A stretch of 6,223 nucleotides of DNA from Treponema sp. GTDB lineage: Bacteria; Spirochaetota; Spirochaetia; Treponematales; Breznakiellaceae. A program made the position numbers and the translations under genes. Where the stretch lies: contig JAISRD010000054.1 in NCBI GenBank assembly GCA_031273835.1, positions 1 to 6,223 on the forward strand, in the 5' to 3' direction. The notes below the pieces were generated by a model. That model was not told the DNA's origin and did not search any database. It saw nothing but the letters and a program-made list of their open reading frames with translations. Below, piece by piece: positions 1 through 6,223 of the stretch (position 1 is the first letter of the stretch; each line of letters opens with the position of its first letter).

Positions 1-11
1 TGGAGGAAAAA

Positions 12-1124
12 ATGAAAACGCAGAAAAAGTTGTTTTCAACGGCCCTGGTACTGGTGCTGGCAGCAGGTATGGTACTCACGGGATGTAAAAAGCAGGAAGA
101 AGCGGCGGAGGACAAAGGACTGGTGGGAGTGGTAATGCCTACCCGGTCGGAAGAGCGCTGGAACAAGGACGGCGCCGCGGTCCAGGCGGGTTTGGAAGCG
201 CTGGGTTACGCGGTGGATCTGCAATTCTCCGATGACGATATTCCTACCCAGGTTCGTCAGATCGAAGACCTCATCACCAAAGGGGCCAAGTGTCTGGTTA
301 TCGCGTCCATAGACGGCGTAGCCCTCTCCGACGTGCTTGCCCAGGCGGCGACGGCCAAAATACCGGTAATCGCCTATGACCGGCTCATCATGAAGTCCCC
401 GAATGTTGACTACTACCTCTCTTTCGACAACTACGCGGTGGGCCAGCAGATGGGGGACATTCTGATCCAGGGGATGAACCTTGATTCCCCGGCCAAAACG
501 CCGCTTATCATTGAACTGTTCGGCGGTTCCCCGGACGACAACAACGCGTACAAATTCTACGACGGCGCCATGGACCGGCTTAAACCCTACATTGACAGCG
601 GGGTCCTCAAGATCGGTTCAGGGCAGCAGGGCATGGATGTGGTCGGCACCCTCCGGTGGAGTAATGAAGCGGCCATGGCCCGGATGGAGAATCTGCTTTC
701 CGCGTATTACACCAACCAGACCCTCGATGGAATCCTTTCGCCCTACGACCCTATAAGCCTTTCCACCCTCGAGGCCTGCAAAGCCGTTGGTTACGGTACT
801 CCCGATAAGCCCCTCCCCGTGGTGGGCGGACAGGATTGTATCGTTGCTTCCTGCAAGTCGATCCTCGCCGGTGAACAGTACGCCACGGTCCTCAAGGACA
901 CCCGTGTTCTGGGGGAAGCTACGGTCCAATTGGTGGATACCATTCTGCAGGGTAATGTCCCCGCGGGGCTTGATACTACAAGCTATCCCAACGATTCCAC
1001 CAGAAACGGCGCCGCCTATATTGTCCCGTCGGTGCTGCTAAAGTCGGTCATTGTTACCAAAGACAACTTAAAGCAGGAAGTAGTCGATACCGGCTACCTC
1101 ACCGCGGACGAAGTGGGGTTGTAA
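12..1124 (+). CDS. chvE: ChvE-type multiple-sugar ABC transporter substrate-binding lipoprotein
   Basis: This is the extracytoplasmic receptor that captures a monosaccharide and delivers it to the permease encoded downstream. Residues 1-25 form a lipoprotein signal: a lysine-rich start, a hydrophobic core and the lipobox LTGC with Cys25 as the lipidation site, followed by a charged linker. The mature part is a periplasmic-binding-protein fold (type I, ribose/xylose class). It keeps stretches characteristic of Agrobacterium ChvE: MPTRSEERW at 42-50, YDRLI at 122-126, FGGSPDDNN at 170-178, TLRW at 213-216 and GQD at 273-275. The last is followed by two cysteines (276 and 281). The length of 370 residues is normal for the family. 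The start is supported by GGAGG at 2-6, five bases upstream. ChvE relatives bind arabinose, xylose, glucose or galactose, so the exact ligand is inferred from the araA and araD neighbours. Being a lipoprotein differs from soluble proteobacterial ChvE and suggests a spirochaete or Gram-positive host. Confidence 0.93.
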   Translation: MKTQKKLFSTALVLVLAAGMVLTGCKKQEEAAEDKGLVGVVMPTRSEERWNKDGAAVQAGLEALGYAVDLQFSDDDIPTQVRQIEDLITKGAKCLVIASIDGVALSDVLAQAATAKIPVIAYDRLIMKSPNVDYYLSFDNYAVGQQMGDILIQGMNLDSPAKTPLIIELFGGSPDDNNAYKFYDGAMDRLKPYIDSGVLKIGSGQQGMDVVGTLRWSNEAAMARMENLLSAYYTNQTLDGILSPYDPISLSTLEACKAVGYGTPDKPLPVVGGQDCIVASCKSILAGEQYATVLKDTRVLGEATVQLVDTILQGNVPAGLDTTSYPNDSTRNGAAYIVPSVLLKSVIVTKDNLKQEVVDTGYLTADEVGL

Positions 1125-1172
1125 AAAAACCGTCCGGACCATTTGGCGCCGGTTATTGTTTGTTTGATAGTT

Positions 1173-1206
1173 TGAGGCGGTTCCGGAATTTGACGGAACT
1201 GCCTCA
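1173..1206 (+). promoter_or_regulatory. Intergenic hairpin between binding protein and ATPase genes
   Basis: A 13-bp stem is visible here: bases 1173-1185 pair with 1194-1206, with one G-U wobble (1179 with 1200) and an 8-base loop. No run of T follows (the next bases are TTCGTAAGG), so it does not look like an intrinsic terminator. It lies 50 bases after the binding-protein stop and 47 bases before the ATPase start. In other binding-protein-dependent sugar operons, hairpins in this position protect the 5' message from 3' exonucleases or partly stop transcription, so the receptor is made in excess over the membrane parts. That role is inferred; the stem is seen. Confidence 0.6.
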
Positions 1207-1253
1207 TTCGTAAGGCCTGAGCGGTCCGGGCGAGTCCCTTTGATGGAGCTTTT

Positions 1254-2810
1254 ATGAACGATTCCAGCGATTCCGCTTATCTTCTGGAAATGAAGAATAT
1301 CACCAAAACGTTTCCGGGCGTAAGAGCCCTTGACCGGGTAAATCTCCGGGTAAAGCATCATGAAATACACGCATTGGTCGGAGAAAACGGCGCCGGAAAA
1401 TCAACCTTGATGCAGGTTCTTTCGGGAGTATATCCCCACGGTGCTTATGAAGGGGAGATTTTTTTTGACGGCAGCCCCTGCGCCTTTTCGGACATTAAAC
1501 AAAGCGAAAAGGCCGGTATTGTTATCATCCACCAGGAACTGGCTTTAAGTCCCTTTCTTTCCATCGCGGAAAACATGTTCATCGGCGATGAACGGGCAAA
1601 GTACAACATTATTAACTGGGATAAAACACGGGATGACGCGCTGACCTATATGAAAAAGGTGGGGCTTAACGAAAACCCCAACCTGCCGGTTAACAGGCTG
1701 GGGGTGGGCAAACAGCAATTGGTGGAAATTGCCAAGGCCCTCGCCAAGAACGCCAGGATCTTGATCCTTGACGAACCGACATCGGCGCTTAACGAAAAGG
1801 ACAGCGCCCATCTGCTTGAGATTCTGCGTGAGCTTCGGGATAAGAACAACATTTCTTCGGTACTGATCTCCCACAAGCTCAACGAGGTAGCCGCGGTGGC
1901 CGACAGTGTTACCATTTTACGGGACGGAAAAACAATAGAAACCCTGGAAGTGGAGCGCGGCGCCCGGGGGGAAACATCCATCAGCGAGGACCGTATCATT
2001 AAAGGGATGGTGGGCCGGGAGATCGTTGATCGTTTCCCCAAGCGGACCAACCAAATCGGCGATGTTATTTTTGAGATAAAAAACTGGACGGTTTACAATC
2101 CGGACGATCCGGAGCGGAAAAAACTTGACAACATAAACATCACCGTCCACGCGGGGGAAGTGGTAGGTCTTGCGGGTTTGGTGGGCGCGGGACGTACGGA
2201 ACTGGCGATGAGTGTTTTCGGCAAGTACTACGGGGACAATATCAGCGGGAAAACCTTTATCAAGGGCAATGAAGTGAATCTCAATACTATTTCCAGGGCG
2301 ATAGAACACGGGGTGGCCTATGTAACCGAGGATCGCAAGGAATACGGCCTGGTCCTGATTCAGACAATCAAAGAGAATATCACCCTGGCAAAACTGAAAA
2401 AGATTGCCCGGGGAAATGTGGTTAACGAGCATGAGGAGATTGCGGCCGCCGAAGATTTCCGCAAGCGCCTTAATACCAAAACGCCGTCGATCCTGCAGTT
2501 GGCGGGAAATCTTTCCGGCGGCAATCAGCAGAAGGTGGTGCTTTCCAAATGGCTTTTCTCCGATCCTCAAATCCTTATCCTGGACGAACCAACCAGGGGT
2601 ATTGACGTGGGGGCCAAACATGAAATTTACACGATCATCAACACCCTGGCCTCTCAGGGTATGGCCTGTTTGTTTATCTCGTCGGAGATGCCTGAGATCA
2701 TCGGCATGAGCGACCGGATCTACGTTATGAGCGAAGGCAAAATCACCACTGAACTTCCGGGCAAAACGGCAACCCAGGAAGAAATTATGCATCATATATT
2801 GAGTAATTAA
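1254..2810 (+). CDS. gguA: Multiple-sugar ABC transporter ATPase, fused double-domain (GguA/MmsA/XylG family)
   Basis: This cytoplasmic energy-coupling subunit has two ATP-binding domains in one chain of 518 residues, the usual size of the RbsA/XylG/GguA class. The first domain has Walker A GENGAGKST at 43-51, a Q-loop near HQE, a degenerate signature LGVGKQQ at 149-155, Walker B LILDEPTSA from 170 and switch His207. The second has a degenerate P-loop GLVGAGRTE at 308-316, where arginine replaces the lysine, a full signature LSGGNQQK at 420-427 and Walker B LDEPTRG from 443. Ser replaces the switch histidine in the SSEMPE stretch. This asymmetry is normal for the class and means one catalytically competent and one weakened site. 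The segment SEDRIIKGMVGRE between the domains resembles GguA/MmsA more than RbsA. The start is set by GGAG at 1245-1248, five bases upstream. It follows the receptor gene and lies 12 bases before the permease. The sugar could be xylose or another monosaccharide, as the ATPase does not decide specificity. Confidence 0.94.
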   Translation: MNDSSDSAYLLEMKNITKTFPGVRALDRVNLRVKHHEIHALVGENGAGKSTLMQVLSGVYPHGAYEGEIFFDGSPCAFSDIKQSEKAGIVIIHQELALSPFLSIAENMFIGDERAKYNIINWDKTRDDALTYMKKVGLNENPNLPVNRLGVGKQQLVEIAKALAKNARILILDEPTSALNEKDSAHLLEILRELRDKNNISSVLISHKLNEVAAVADSVTILRDGKTIETLEVERGARGETSISEDRIIKGMVGREIVDRFPKRTNQIGDVIFEIKNWTVYNPDDPERKKLDNINITVHAGEVVGLAGLVGAGRTELAMSVFGKYYGDNISGKTFIKGNEVNLNTISRAIEHGVAYVTEDRKEYGLVLIQTIKENITLAKLKKIARGNVVNEHEEIAAAEDFRKRLNTKTPSILQLAGNLSGGNQQKVVLSKWLFSDPQILILDEPTRGIDVGAKHEIYTIINTLASQGMACLFISSEMPEIIGMSDRIYVMSEGKITTELPGKTATQEEIMHHILSN

Positions 2811-2822
2811 AAGGAGTCGGGA

Positions 2823-4004
2823 ATGAATATCAGAGCTACGGTTTTAAAAAATAATATGCGGCAATACATGATGATCATTGCCCTTGCGGCGGCAATGATA
2901 GCCTTCGGTATATTAACAGACGGTATCTTCTTCAGGCCCGTAAACCTGACCAACCTGGTGCTGCAGAACAGCTATGTATTGATCCTCGCGGTGGGCATGC
3001 TGCTCTGTACCCTTACCGGCAATGTTGACCTTTCGGTGGGTTCCATTGTCTGCTTTGTGGGCGCTCTCTGCGGAGTAATGATGGTTGATCTTCAGTGGAA
3101 TCCCCTGCTGACCATGTTCATCATACTGCTCATCGGAGCCGCCATAGGGGCGTGGCAGGGTTTCTGGATCGCCTTCGTGAATGTCCCCCCGTTTATCGCG
3201 ACCCTGGCGGGGATGCTGATCTTCCGCGGACTGGGGCAGGTAATCATGAAGGGTCAGACCAAGGCCCCCTTCCCCAGGATGTTTCAGCTTATCGCTTCCG
3301 GTTATATTCCCGATCCCCTCAATGGTCTTAACATAGGCGCGGTAAGCCTTCATCTCCTTACCATTGTCATAGGGCTGGCGATTGTCGCGGCCATTGTGAT
3401 AAGCGAGGTTCTTAAGCGGAAAAAACAGAAAGAATACAGCTTTGACGTACTGTCTCCGGGCATCTGGATCACGAAGGTATTGTTTATCGCCGTGGTGCTC
3501 ATGTCATTTACCGTGGTATTTGCCCTGTATAGGGGTTTCCCGAATATTTTGATTCTTCTGGGCCTTCTTATCATCGGTTACCATTTTGTTTCCTCAAGAA
3601 CGGTTCAAGGACGGCATATCTACGCGCTGGGGGGTAACAGAAAGGCGGCGCAGTTATCGGGGGTCAAAACCCAGTGGGTCATGTTCTGGATATACACCAA
3701 CATGGCCATTCTGGCGGCGCTTGCCGCCATGGTTTTTACCGCCCGGCTCAATTCGGCGACGCCCAAAGCCGGCCAAAACTTTGAGATGGATGCCATCGCC
3801 GCTTGTTATGTCGGCGGTTCGGCGGTCTCAGGAGGCGTCGGGACCATCATCGGGGCGGTAGTGGGCGGTCTCTTTATCGGCGTCCTCAATAACGGTATGT
3901 CTATCATTGGCGTCAGTACCGATTGGCAGCAGGCGATCAAGGGTTTTGTACTTTTGGCGGCGGTGGCCTTCGATCTGTATTCCAAAAGAAGAAGCGCCAA
4001 ATGA
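2823..4004 (+). CDS. gguB: Multiple-sugar ABC transporter permease (GguB/MmsB/XylH family)
   Basis: This is the inner-membrane channel subunit, presumably a homodimer, through which sugar released by the lipoprotein receptor crosses under power from the adjacent ATPase. The 393 residues are dominated by hydrophobic helices, for example around 17-31, 50-66, 95-118, 177-195, 217-236, 241-254, 285-306 and 340-360. Family motifs include GNVDLSVGS at 66-74, FIATLAGMLIFRG at 124-136, the cytoplasmic coupling-loop stretch from GRHIYALGG (263-271) to SGV (279-281), and FEMDAIAACYVGGSAVSGG at 320-338. A charged cytoplasmic loop lies at 197-208. The length and the long central loop match the GguB/XylH group rather than the shorter RbsC group. 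AAGGAG at 2811-2816, six bases before the ATG, fixes the start, and the 12-base gap to the ATPase gene implies shared transcription and probable translational coupling. The protein ends in a basic tail (SKRRSAK), consistent with a cytoplasmic C-terminus. Confidence 0.94.
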   Translation: MNIRATVLKNNMRQYMMIIALAAAMIAFGILTDGIFFRPVNLTNLVLQNSYVLILAVGMLLCTLTGNVDLSVGSIVCFVGALCGVMMVDLQWNPLLTMFIILLIGAAIGAWQGFWIAFVNVPPFIATLAGMLIFRGLGQVIMKGQTKAPFPRMFQLIASGYIPDPLNGLNIGAVSLHLLTIVIGLAIVAAIVISEVLKRKKQKEYSFDVLSPGIWITKVLFIAVVLMSFTVVFALYRGFPNILILLGLLIIGYHFVSSRTVQGRHIYALGGNRKAAQLSGVKTQWVMFWIYTNMAILAALAAMVFTARLNSATPKAGQNFEMDAIAACYVGGSAVSGGVGTIIGAVVGGLFIGVLNNGMSIIGVSTDWQQAIKGFVLLAAVAFDLYSKRRSAK

Positions 4005-4026
4005 CATTCAGGGCTTTTCGTTGTTT

Positions 4027-4086
4027 ATGAAAAAGTACCGTAAGGGCCTGGATATTGAAAGGGCCGCCGTAAAATATTTGTTATAA
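4027..4086 (+). CDS. Possible 19-codon reading frame ahead of araA
   Basis: An ATG at 4027 opens 19 codons (MKKYRKGLDIERAAVKYLL) and ends with TAA at 4084-4086. That stop overlaps the first two bases of the araA ribosome-binding site AAGGAG (4085-4090). The layout is what a translationally coupled leader peptide would look like. Against it, only a weak AGGG (4010-4013) lies upstream at a poor distance of 13 bases, the peptide has no recognisable family, and a frame this short can occur by chance. It contains no run of arabinose-pathway-related or repeated codons that would point to classical attenuation. I list it because it fills most of the 95-base gap between the permease gene and araA, which otherwise holds nothing I recognise. 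Confidence 0.2.
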   Translation: MKKYRKGLDIERAAVKYLL

Positions 4087-4090
4087 GGAG
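4085..4090 (+). promoter_or_regulatory. araA ribosome-binding site
   Basis: A strong AAGGAG sits nine bases before the araA ATG at 4100 and fixes that start. It overlaps the stop codon of the possible 19-codon frame at 4027-4086, so any translation of that frame would end on this site and could affect araA initiation. Confidence 0.8.
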
Positions 4091-4099
4091 TTAAGCATC

Positions 4100-5599
4100 A
4101 TGATCAATCTGAAACAATACGAATTTTGGTTTATCGTGGGCAGCCAGGACCTGTACGGCGAGGAAACCCTCAGGGAAGTTGCGGAACACGCCCGGATTAT
4201 GGCGGATGAATTAGATAAGGACCCGCTTATTCCCGGCAGGGTCGTATTAAAGCCCGTGGCAAAATCCCCCGAAGGCATACGGAAACTTTTTGAGGAGGCA
4301 AACGCCGCTTCCGATTGCGCTGGGGTCATTACCTGGATGCATACCTTTTCCCCTTCAAAGATGTGGATCGGCGGCCTTGCGGTCAACAAAAAACCGCTGC
4401 TTCATCTGCATACCCAGTTTAACCGGGATATTCCCTGGGCAGGTATCGACATGGATTTCATGAACTTAAACCAATCCGCCCACGGGGACCGGGAGCATGG
4501 GTACATACACGCCCGGATGCGCCTCCCCCGGAAGGTAGTCGCCGGGTTTTGGCGGGACGGCGAAGTCCGCCGCCGTATCGGGGTCTGGACGCGGGCCGCC
4601 GCCGCCCGGTTGGACGGGTTAAACTCGGTGGTCCTCCGGCTGGGGGACAATATGCGGGAAGTGGCGGTAACCGAAGGGGATAAGGTGGAGGCCCAGATCA
4701 AATTCGGCTGGCAGGTGAATACCTGGGGGATTGGGGACCTGGCGGAACGTTTCAGGGCGGTAAGCGATGACGAGGCGGAAGCCCTGGTAAAAAGCTACGA
4801 GGCTTCCTATGAGTTGTCCCCGGAATTGTCCCACCCCGGCAGGGGCCGGACGGCCGTAGCGGAACAGGCGAAAATAGAGATCGCCCTGCGAAGTATGCTG
4901 GAGGCGGAACACGCCGGGGCCTTTACCACCACCTTCCAGGATCTGCACGGCCTTCCCCAGCTTCCCGGCCTTGCCTGTCAGCGGCTCATGGAAGGGGGCT
5001 ATGGGTTCGGCGGCGAGGGGGACTGGAAACAATCCATGCTGGTCCGTTCCGCGAAAATAATGGCCTCCGGGCTGCCGGGGGGCGTTTCGTTTATGGAAGA
5101 TTACACCTACCATTTTGAGCCGGGCCGGGAAGCGGCCCTGGGGGCCCACATGCTTGAAGTCTGCCCTTCCATAGCCGCGGGGAAACCCCGGATTGAGGTA
5201 CATCCCCTGGGGATAGGCGGTAAGGCGGACCCGGCCCGAATGGTATTTGACGCCGCCCCCGGCCCCGCGGTATTGGCAACGCTGGTAGACTTAGGCGGCC
5301 GGTTCAGGATGATACTCAACGAAATAGAAACCATCGGGATTGAAAACAACATGCCGAAACTTCCGGTGGCCCGGGCCCTGTGGAAACCCCTGCCCAATAT
5401 GCGGGACGCCGCCGAATCCTGGATCATCGCCGGGGGAGCCCACCATTCGGTATACGCAAGCGCCCTTACCGCCGAATATTTTCAGGATTGGGCGGAAATG
5501 GCGGGGATCGAATGCGTGCTTATCGACCGGGATACCAAACCGCTTAGACTGCGGGAGGAACTCCGCTGGGGCGAAGCCTACTGGCAGGGCCGGCGCTAG
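4100..5599 (+). CDS. araA: L-arabinose isomerase
   Basis: This cytoplasmic enzyme converts L-arabinose to L-ribulose, the first step of arabinose breakdown. It is alignable with Escherichia coli AraA along its whole length (499 residues against 500), beginning with the hallmark EFWFIVGSQDLYG at 8-20. Further conserved blocks are HTFSPSKMWIGGL, PWAGIDMDFMNLNQSAHGDRE, FGDNMREVAVT-like LGDNMREVAVTEGDKV, and TTTFQDLHGLPQLPGLA. The manganese-binding residues known from E. coli (Glu306, Glu333, His350, His450) are present as Glu306 in GEGDWK, Glu333 in MEDYTYHF, His350 in AHMLEVCPSIAA and one of His448/His449 (by alignment His449) in GGAHHS. The enzyme therefore looks active. Relaxed isomerases of this family also act on D-galactose, but arabinose is the natural reading next to araD. 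Much of the gene is visibly richer in GC than the transporter genes. It follows the permease gene after 95 bases and precedes araD by seven. Confidence 0.97.
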   Translation: MINLKQYEFWFIVGSQDLYGEETLREVAEHARIMADELDKDPLIPGRVVLKPVAKSPEGIRKLFEEANAASDCAGVITWMHTFSPSKMWIGGLAVNKKPLLHLHTQFNRDIPWAGIDMDFMNLNQSAHGDREHGYIHARMRLPRKVVAGFWRDGEVRRRIGVWTRAAAARLDGLNSVVLRLGDNMREVAVTEGDKVEAQIKFGWQVNTWGIGDLAERFRAVSDDEAEALVKSYEASYELSPELSHPGRGRTAVAEQAKIEIALRSMLEAEHAGAFTTTFQDLHGLPQLPGLACQRLMEGGYGFGGEGDWKQSMLVRSAKIMASGLPGGVSFMEDYTYHFEPGREAALGAHMLEVCPSIAAGKPRIEVHPLGIGGKADPARMVFDAAPGPAVLATLVDLGGRFRMILNEIETIGIENNMPKLPVARALWKPLPNMRDAAESWIIAGGAHHSVYASALTAEYFQDWAEMAGIECVLIDRDTKPLRLREELRWGEAYWQGRR

Positions 5600-5600
5600 G
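5598..5600 (+). promoter_or_regulatory. Weak araD ribosome-binding site overlapping the araA stop
   Basis: Only AGG, partly within the araA TAG stop (5597-5599), precedes the araD ATG at 5607, with a six-base spacer. The other three downstream genes in the window have four- to six-base matches. The weak site and the seven-base gap suggest that araD is read mainly by ribosomes finishing araA. This is inferred from sequence alone. Confidence 0.45.
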
Positions 5601-5606
5601 TAACGT

Positions 5607-6223
5607 ATGAAGGATCTATACAAAACTTTACGGGAAGAAGCTTTCGAGGCCAACCGGGAAATCCCCCGGCGGAATCTGGCTATCTATACCTGGGGCAATG
5701 TTTCCGCCTTTGATCGTGCCGGGGGGGTTTTTGCCATAAAGCCTTCGGGGGTTGATTATGAATTATTAAACCCCGAGGCGATGGTCGTTGTCGACCTTGA
5801 GGGAAACATCGTCGCCGGCGCGGGGAGGCCCTCGTCGGATACCAACACCCACCGGATTCTCTACCGGGAGTTCCCCGGCATCGGGGGCATTACCCACACC
5901 CACTCAAGTTACGCGGCGGCCTGGGCGCAGGCCCGGAGGCCGGTTCCGGTTTTCGGCACGACCCACGCGGATCACGGGGCGGAGACGATACCCTGTACGG
6001 AGATAATGAGCGAAGAGGCGGTACGAAGCGATTACGAGACGGAAACCGGAAAGCTTATCGTCGGGACCTTCAGAAAGAACGGCCTCGATCCGGCCCATAT
6101 ATCCATGGTTCTGGTGGCGGGGCACGGACCCTTCACCTGGGGGAAAGACGCCGCCCAATCAATATACCACGGCGCGGTTCTGGAAGAAATCTGCAAGATG
6201 GCTTTTTTGACAATCAGCCTCAA
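5607..6223 (+). CDS. araD: L-ribulose-5-phosphate 4-epimerase, 3' end cut by window
   Basis: The frame stays open from ATG 5607 to the window edge, giving 205 codons; E. coli AraD has 231 residues, so about 25-30 are missing. The enzyme interconverts L-ribulose 5-phosphate and D-xylulose 5-phosphate by a zinc-dependent retro-aldol step and belongs to the class II aldolase family. Visible hallmarks are TWGNVSA at 28-34, KPSGVDY at 45-51, PSSDT at 75-79, HTHS at 97-100, GTTHADH at 117-123, IPCT at 128-131 and GHGPFTWGK at 172-180. By alignment with E. coli, His97, His99 and His173 hold the zinc, and Asp78 and Asp122 correspond to catalytic Asp76 and Asp120. The catalytic C-terminal Tyr lies beyond the edge. 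The start follows the araA stop by seven bases with only a weak AGG (5598-5600) overlapping that stop, so coupling to araA translation is likely. SgbE and UlaF are close homologues, but the araA neighbour favours AraD. Confidence 0.95.
   Translation, partial: MKDLYKTLREEAFEANREIPRRNLAIYTWGNVSAFDRAGGVFAIKPSGVDYELLNPEAMVVVDLEGNIVAGAGRPSSDTNTHRILYREFPGIGGITHTHSSYAAAWAQARRPVPVFGTTHADHGAETIPCTEIMSEEAVRSDYETETGKLIVGTFRKNGLDPAHISMVLVAGHGPFTWGKDAAQSIYHGAVLEEICKMAFLTISL

Noticed and set aside
1164..1218. Promoter-like TTGATA (1164-1169) and TTGACG (1190-1195) in the chvE-gguA gap
   Set aside because: Neither has an acceptable -10 element 16-18 bases downstream, and both overlap or flank the hairpin stem.
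2163..2700. Apparent loss of key ATPase residues in the second domain (Arg in the P-loop, Ser for the switch His)
   Set aside because: These substitutions are normal for the fused RbsA/XylG/GguA class and do not indicate decay.
1917..2795. Open frame of 292 codons on the minus strand
   Set aside because: It lies entirely opposite the ATPase gene, its translation resembles no family I know, and the plus-strand frame carries all the ABC motifs. It is a shadow frame.
3990..4018. Bulged 8-bp stem overlapping the permease stop, followed by T-rich sequence
   Set aside because: The stem is short with a bulge, a G-U pair and a 12-base loop, lies partly in coding sequence, and the T's are within or broken just after the stem, so a terminator call is not justified.
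4055..4086. Possible promoter before araA (TTGAAA at 4055 with A/T-rich bases after it)
   Set aside because: TAAAAT at 4070-4075 is only nine bases from TTGAAA, and the better-spaced hexamers match the -10 consensus poorly.
4619..5203. Open frame of 194 codons on the minus strand
   Set aside because: It lies opposite conserved araA sequence that includes the metal-binding Glu306 and Glu333; long antisense frames are expected in GC-rich genes.
5788..6006. Plus-strand 72-codon frame within the araD region
   Set aside because: It is out of frame with araD, whose frame carries the zinc-binding and catalytic motifs without interruption.

Overview
The window holds five same-strand genes of one sugar uptake and catabolism cluster, probably for L-arabinose. 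In order they are: a ChvE-type sugar-binding lipoprotein, a fused double-domain sugar ABC ATPase (GguA/MmsA type), its permease (GguB/MmsB type), L-arabinose isomerase (araA), and L-ribulose-5-phosphate 4-epimerase (araD). The araD gene runs off the right edge. Gaps between genes are 129, 12, 95 and 7 bases, with no opposing genes, so this reads as one operon, possibly with internal adjustment of expression in the two larger gaps.

The organism is a bacterium of moderate to moderately high GC. The binding protein carries a lipobox instead of the cleavable signal of proteobacterial ChvE. Together with strong purine-rich Shine-Dalgarno sites, this fits a spirochaete such as a host-associated Treponema, or possibly a Gram-positive. 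That assignment is inference from style, not proof.

Region by region: 1-11 holds only the ribosome-binding site of the first gene, so the promoter and any regulator lie to the left. 12-1124 is the binding protein. 1125-1253 is non-coding and holds a 13-bp hairpin with no U-tract. 1254-2810 is the ATPase and 2823-4004 the permease. 4005-4099 is a short gap with a possible 19-codon reading frame that stops inside the araA ribosome-binding site. 4100-5599 is araA, and 5607-6223 is the first 205 codons of araD.

The lipoprotein would capture a pentose or hexose outside the inner membrane. The permease and ATPase would bring it in without phosphorylation. AraA would convert L-arabinose to L-ribulose. 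A ribulokinase not seen here would phosphorylate it, and AraD would make D-xylulose 5-phosphate for the pentose phosphate pathway. I found no undescribed system: the genes belong to well-known families with intact catalytic residues, and the points worth a second look are in the intergenic stretches and gene arrangement.
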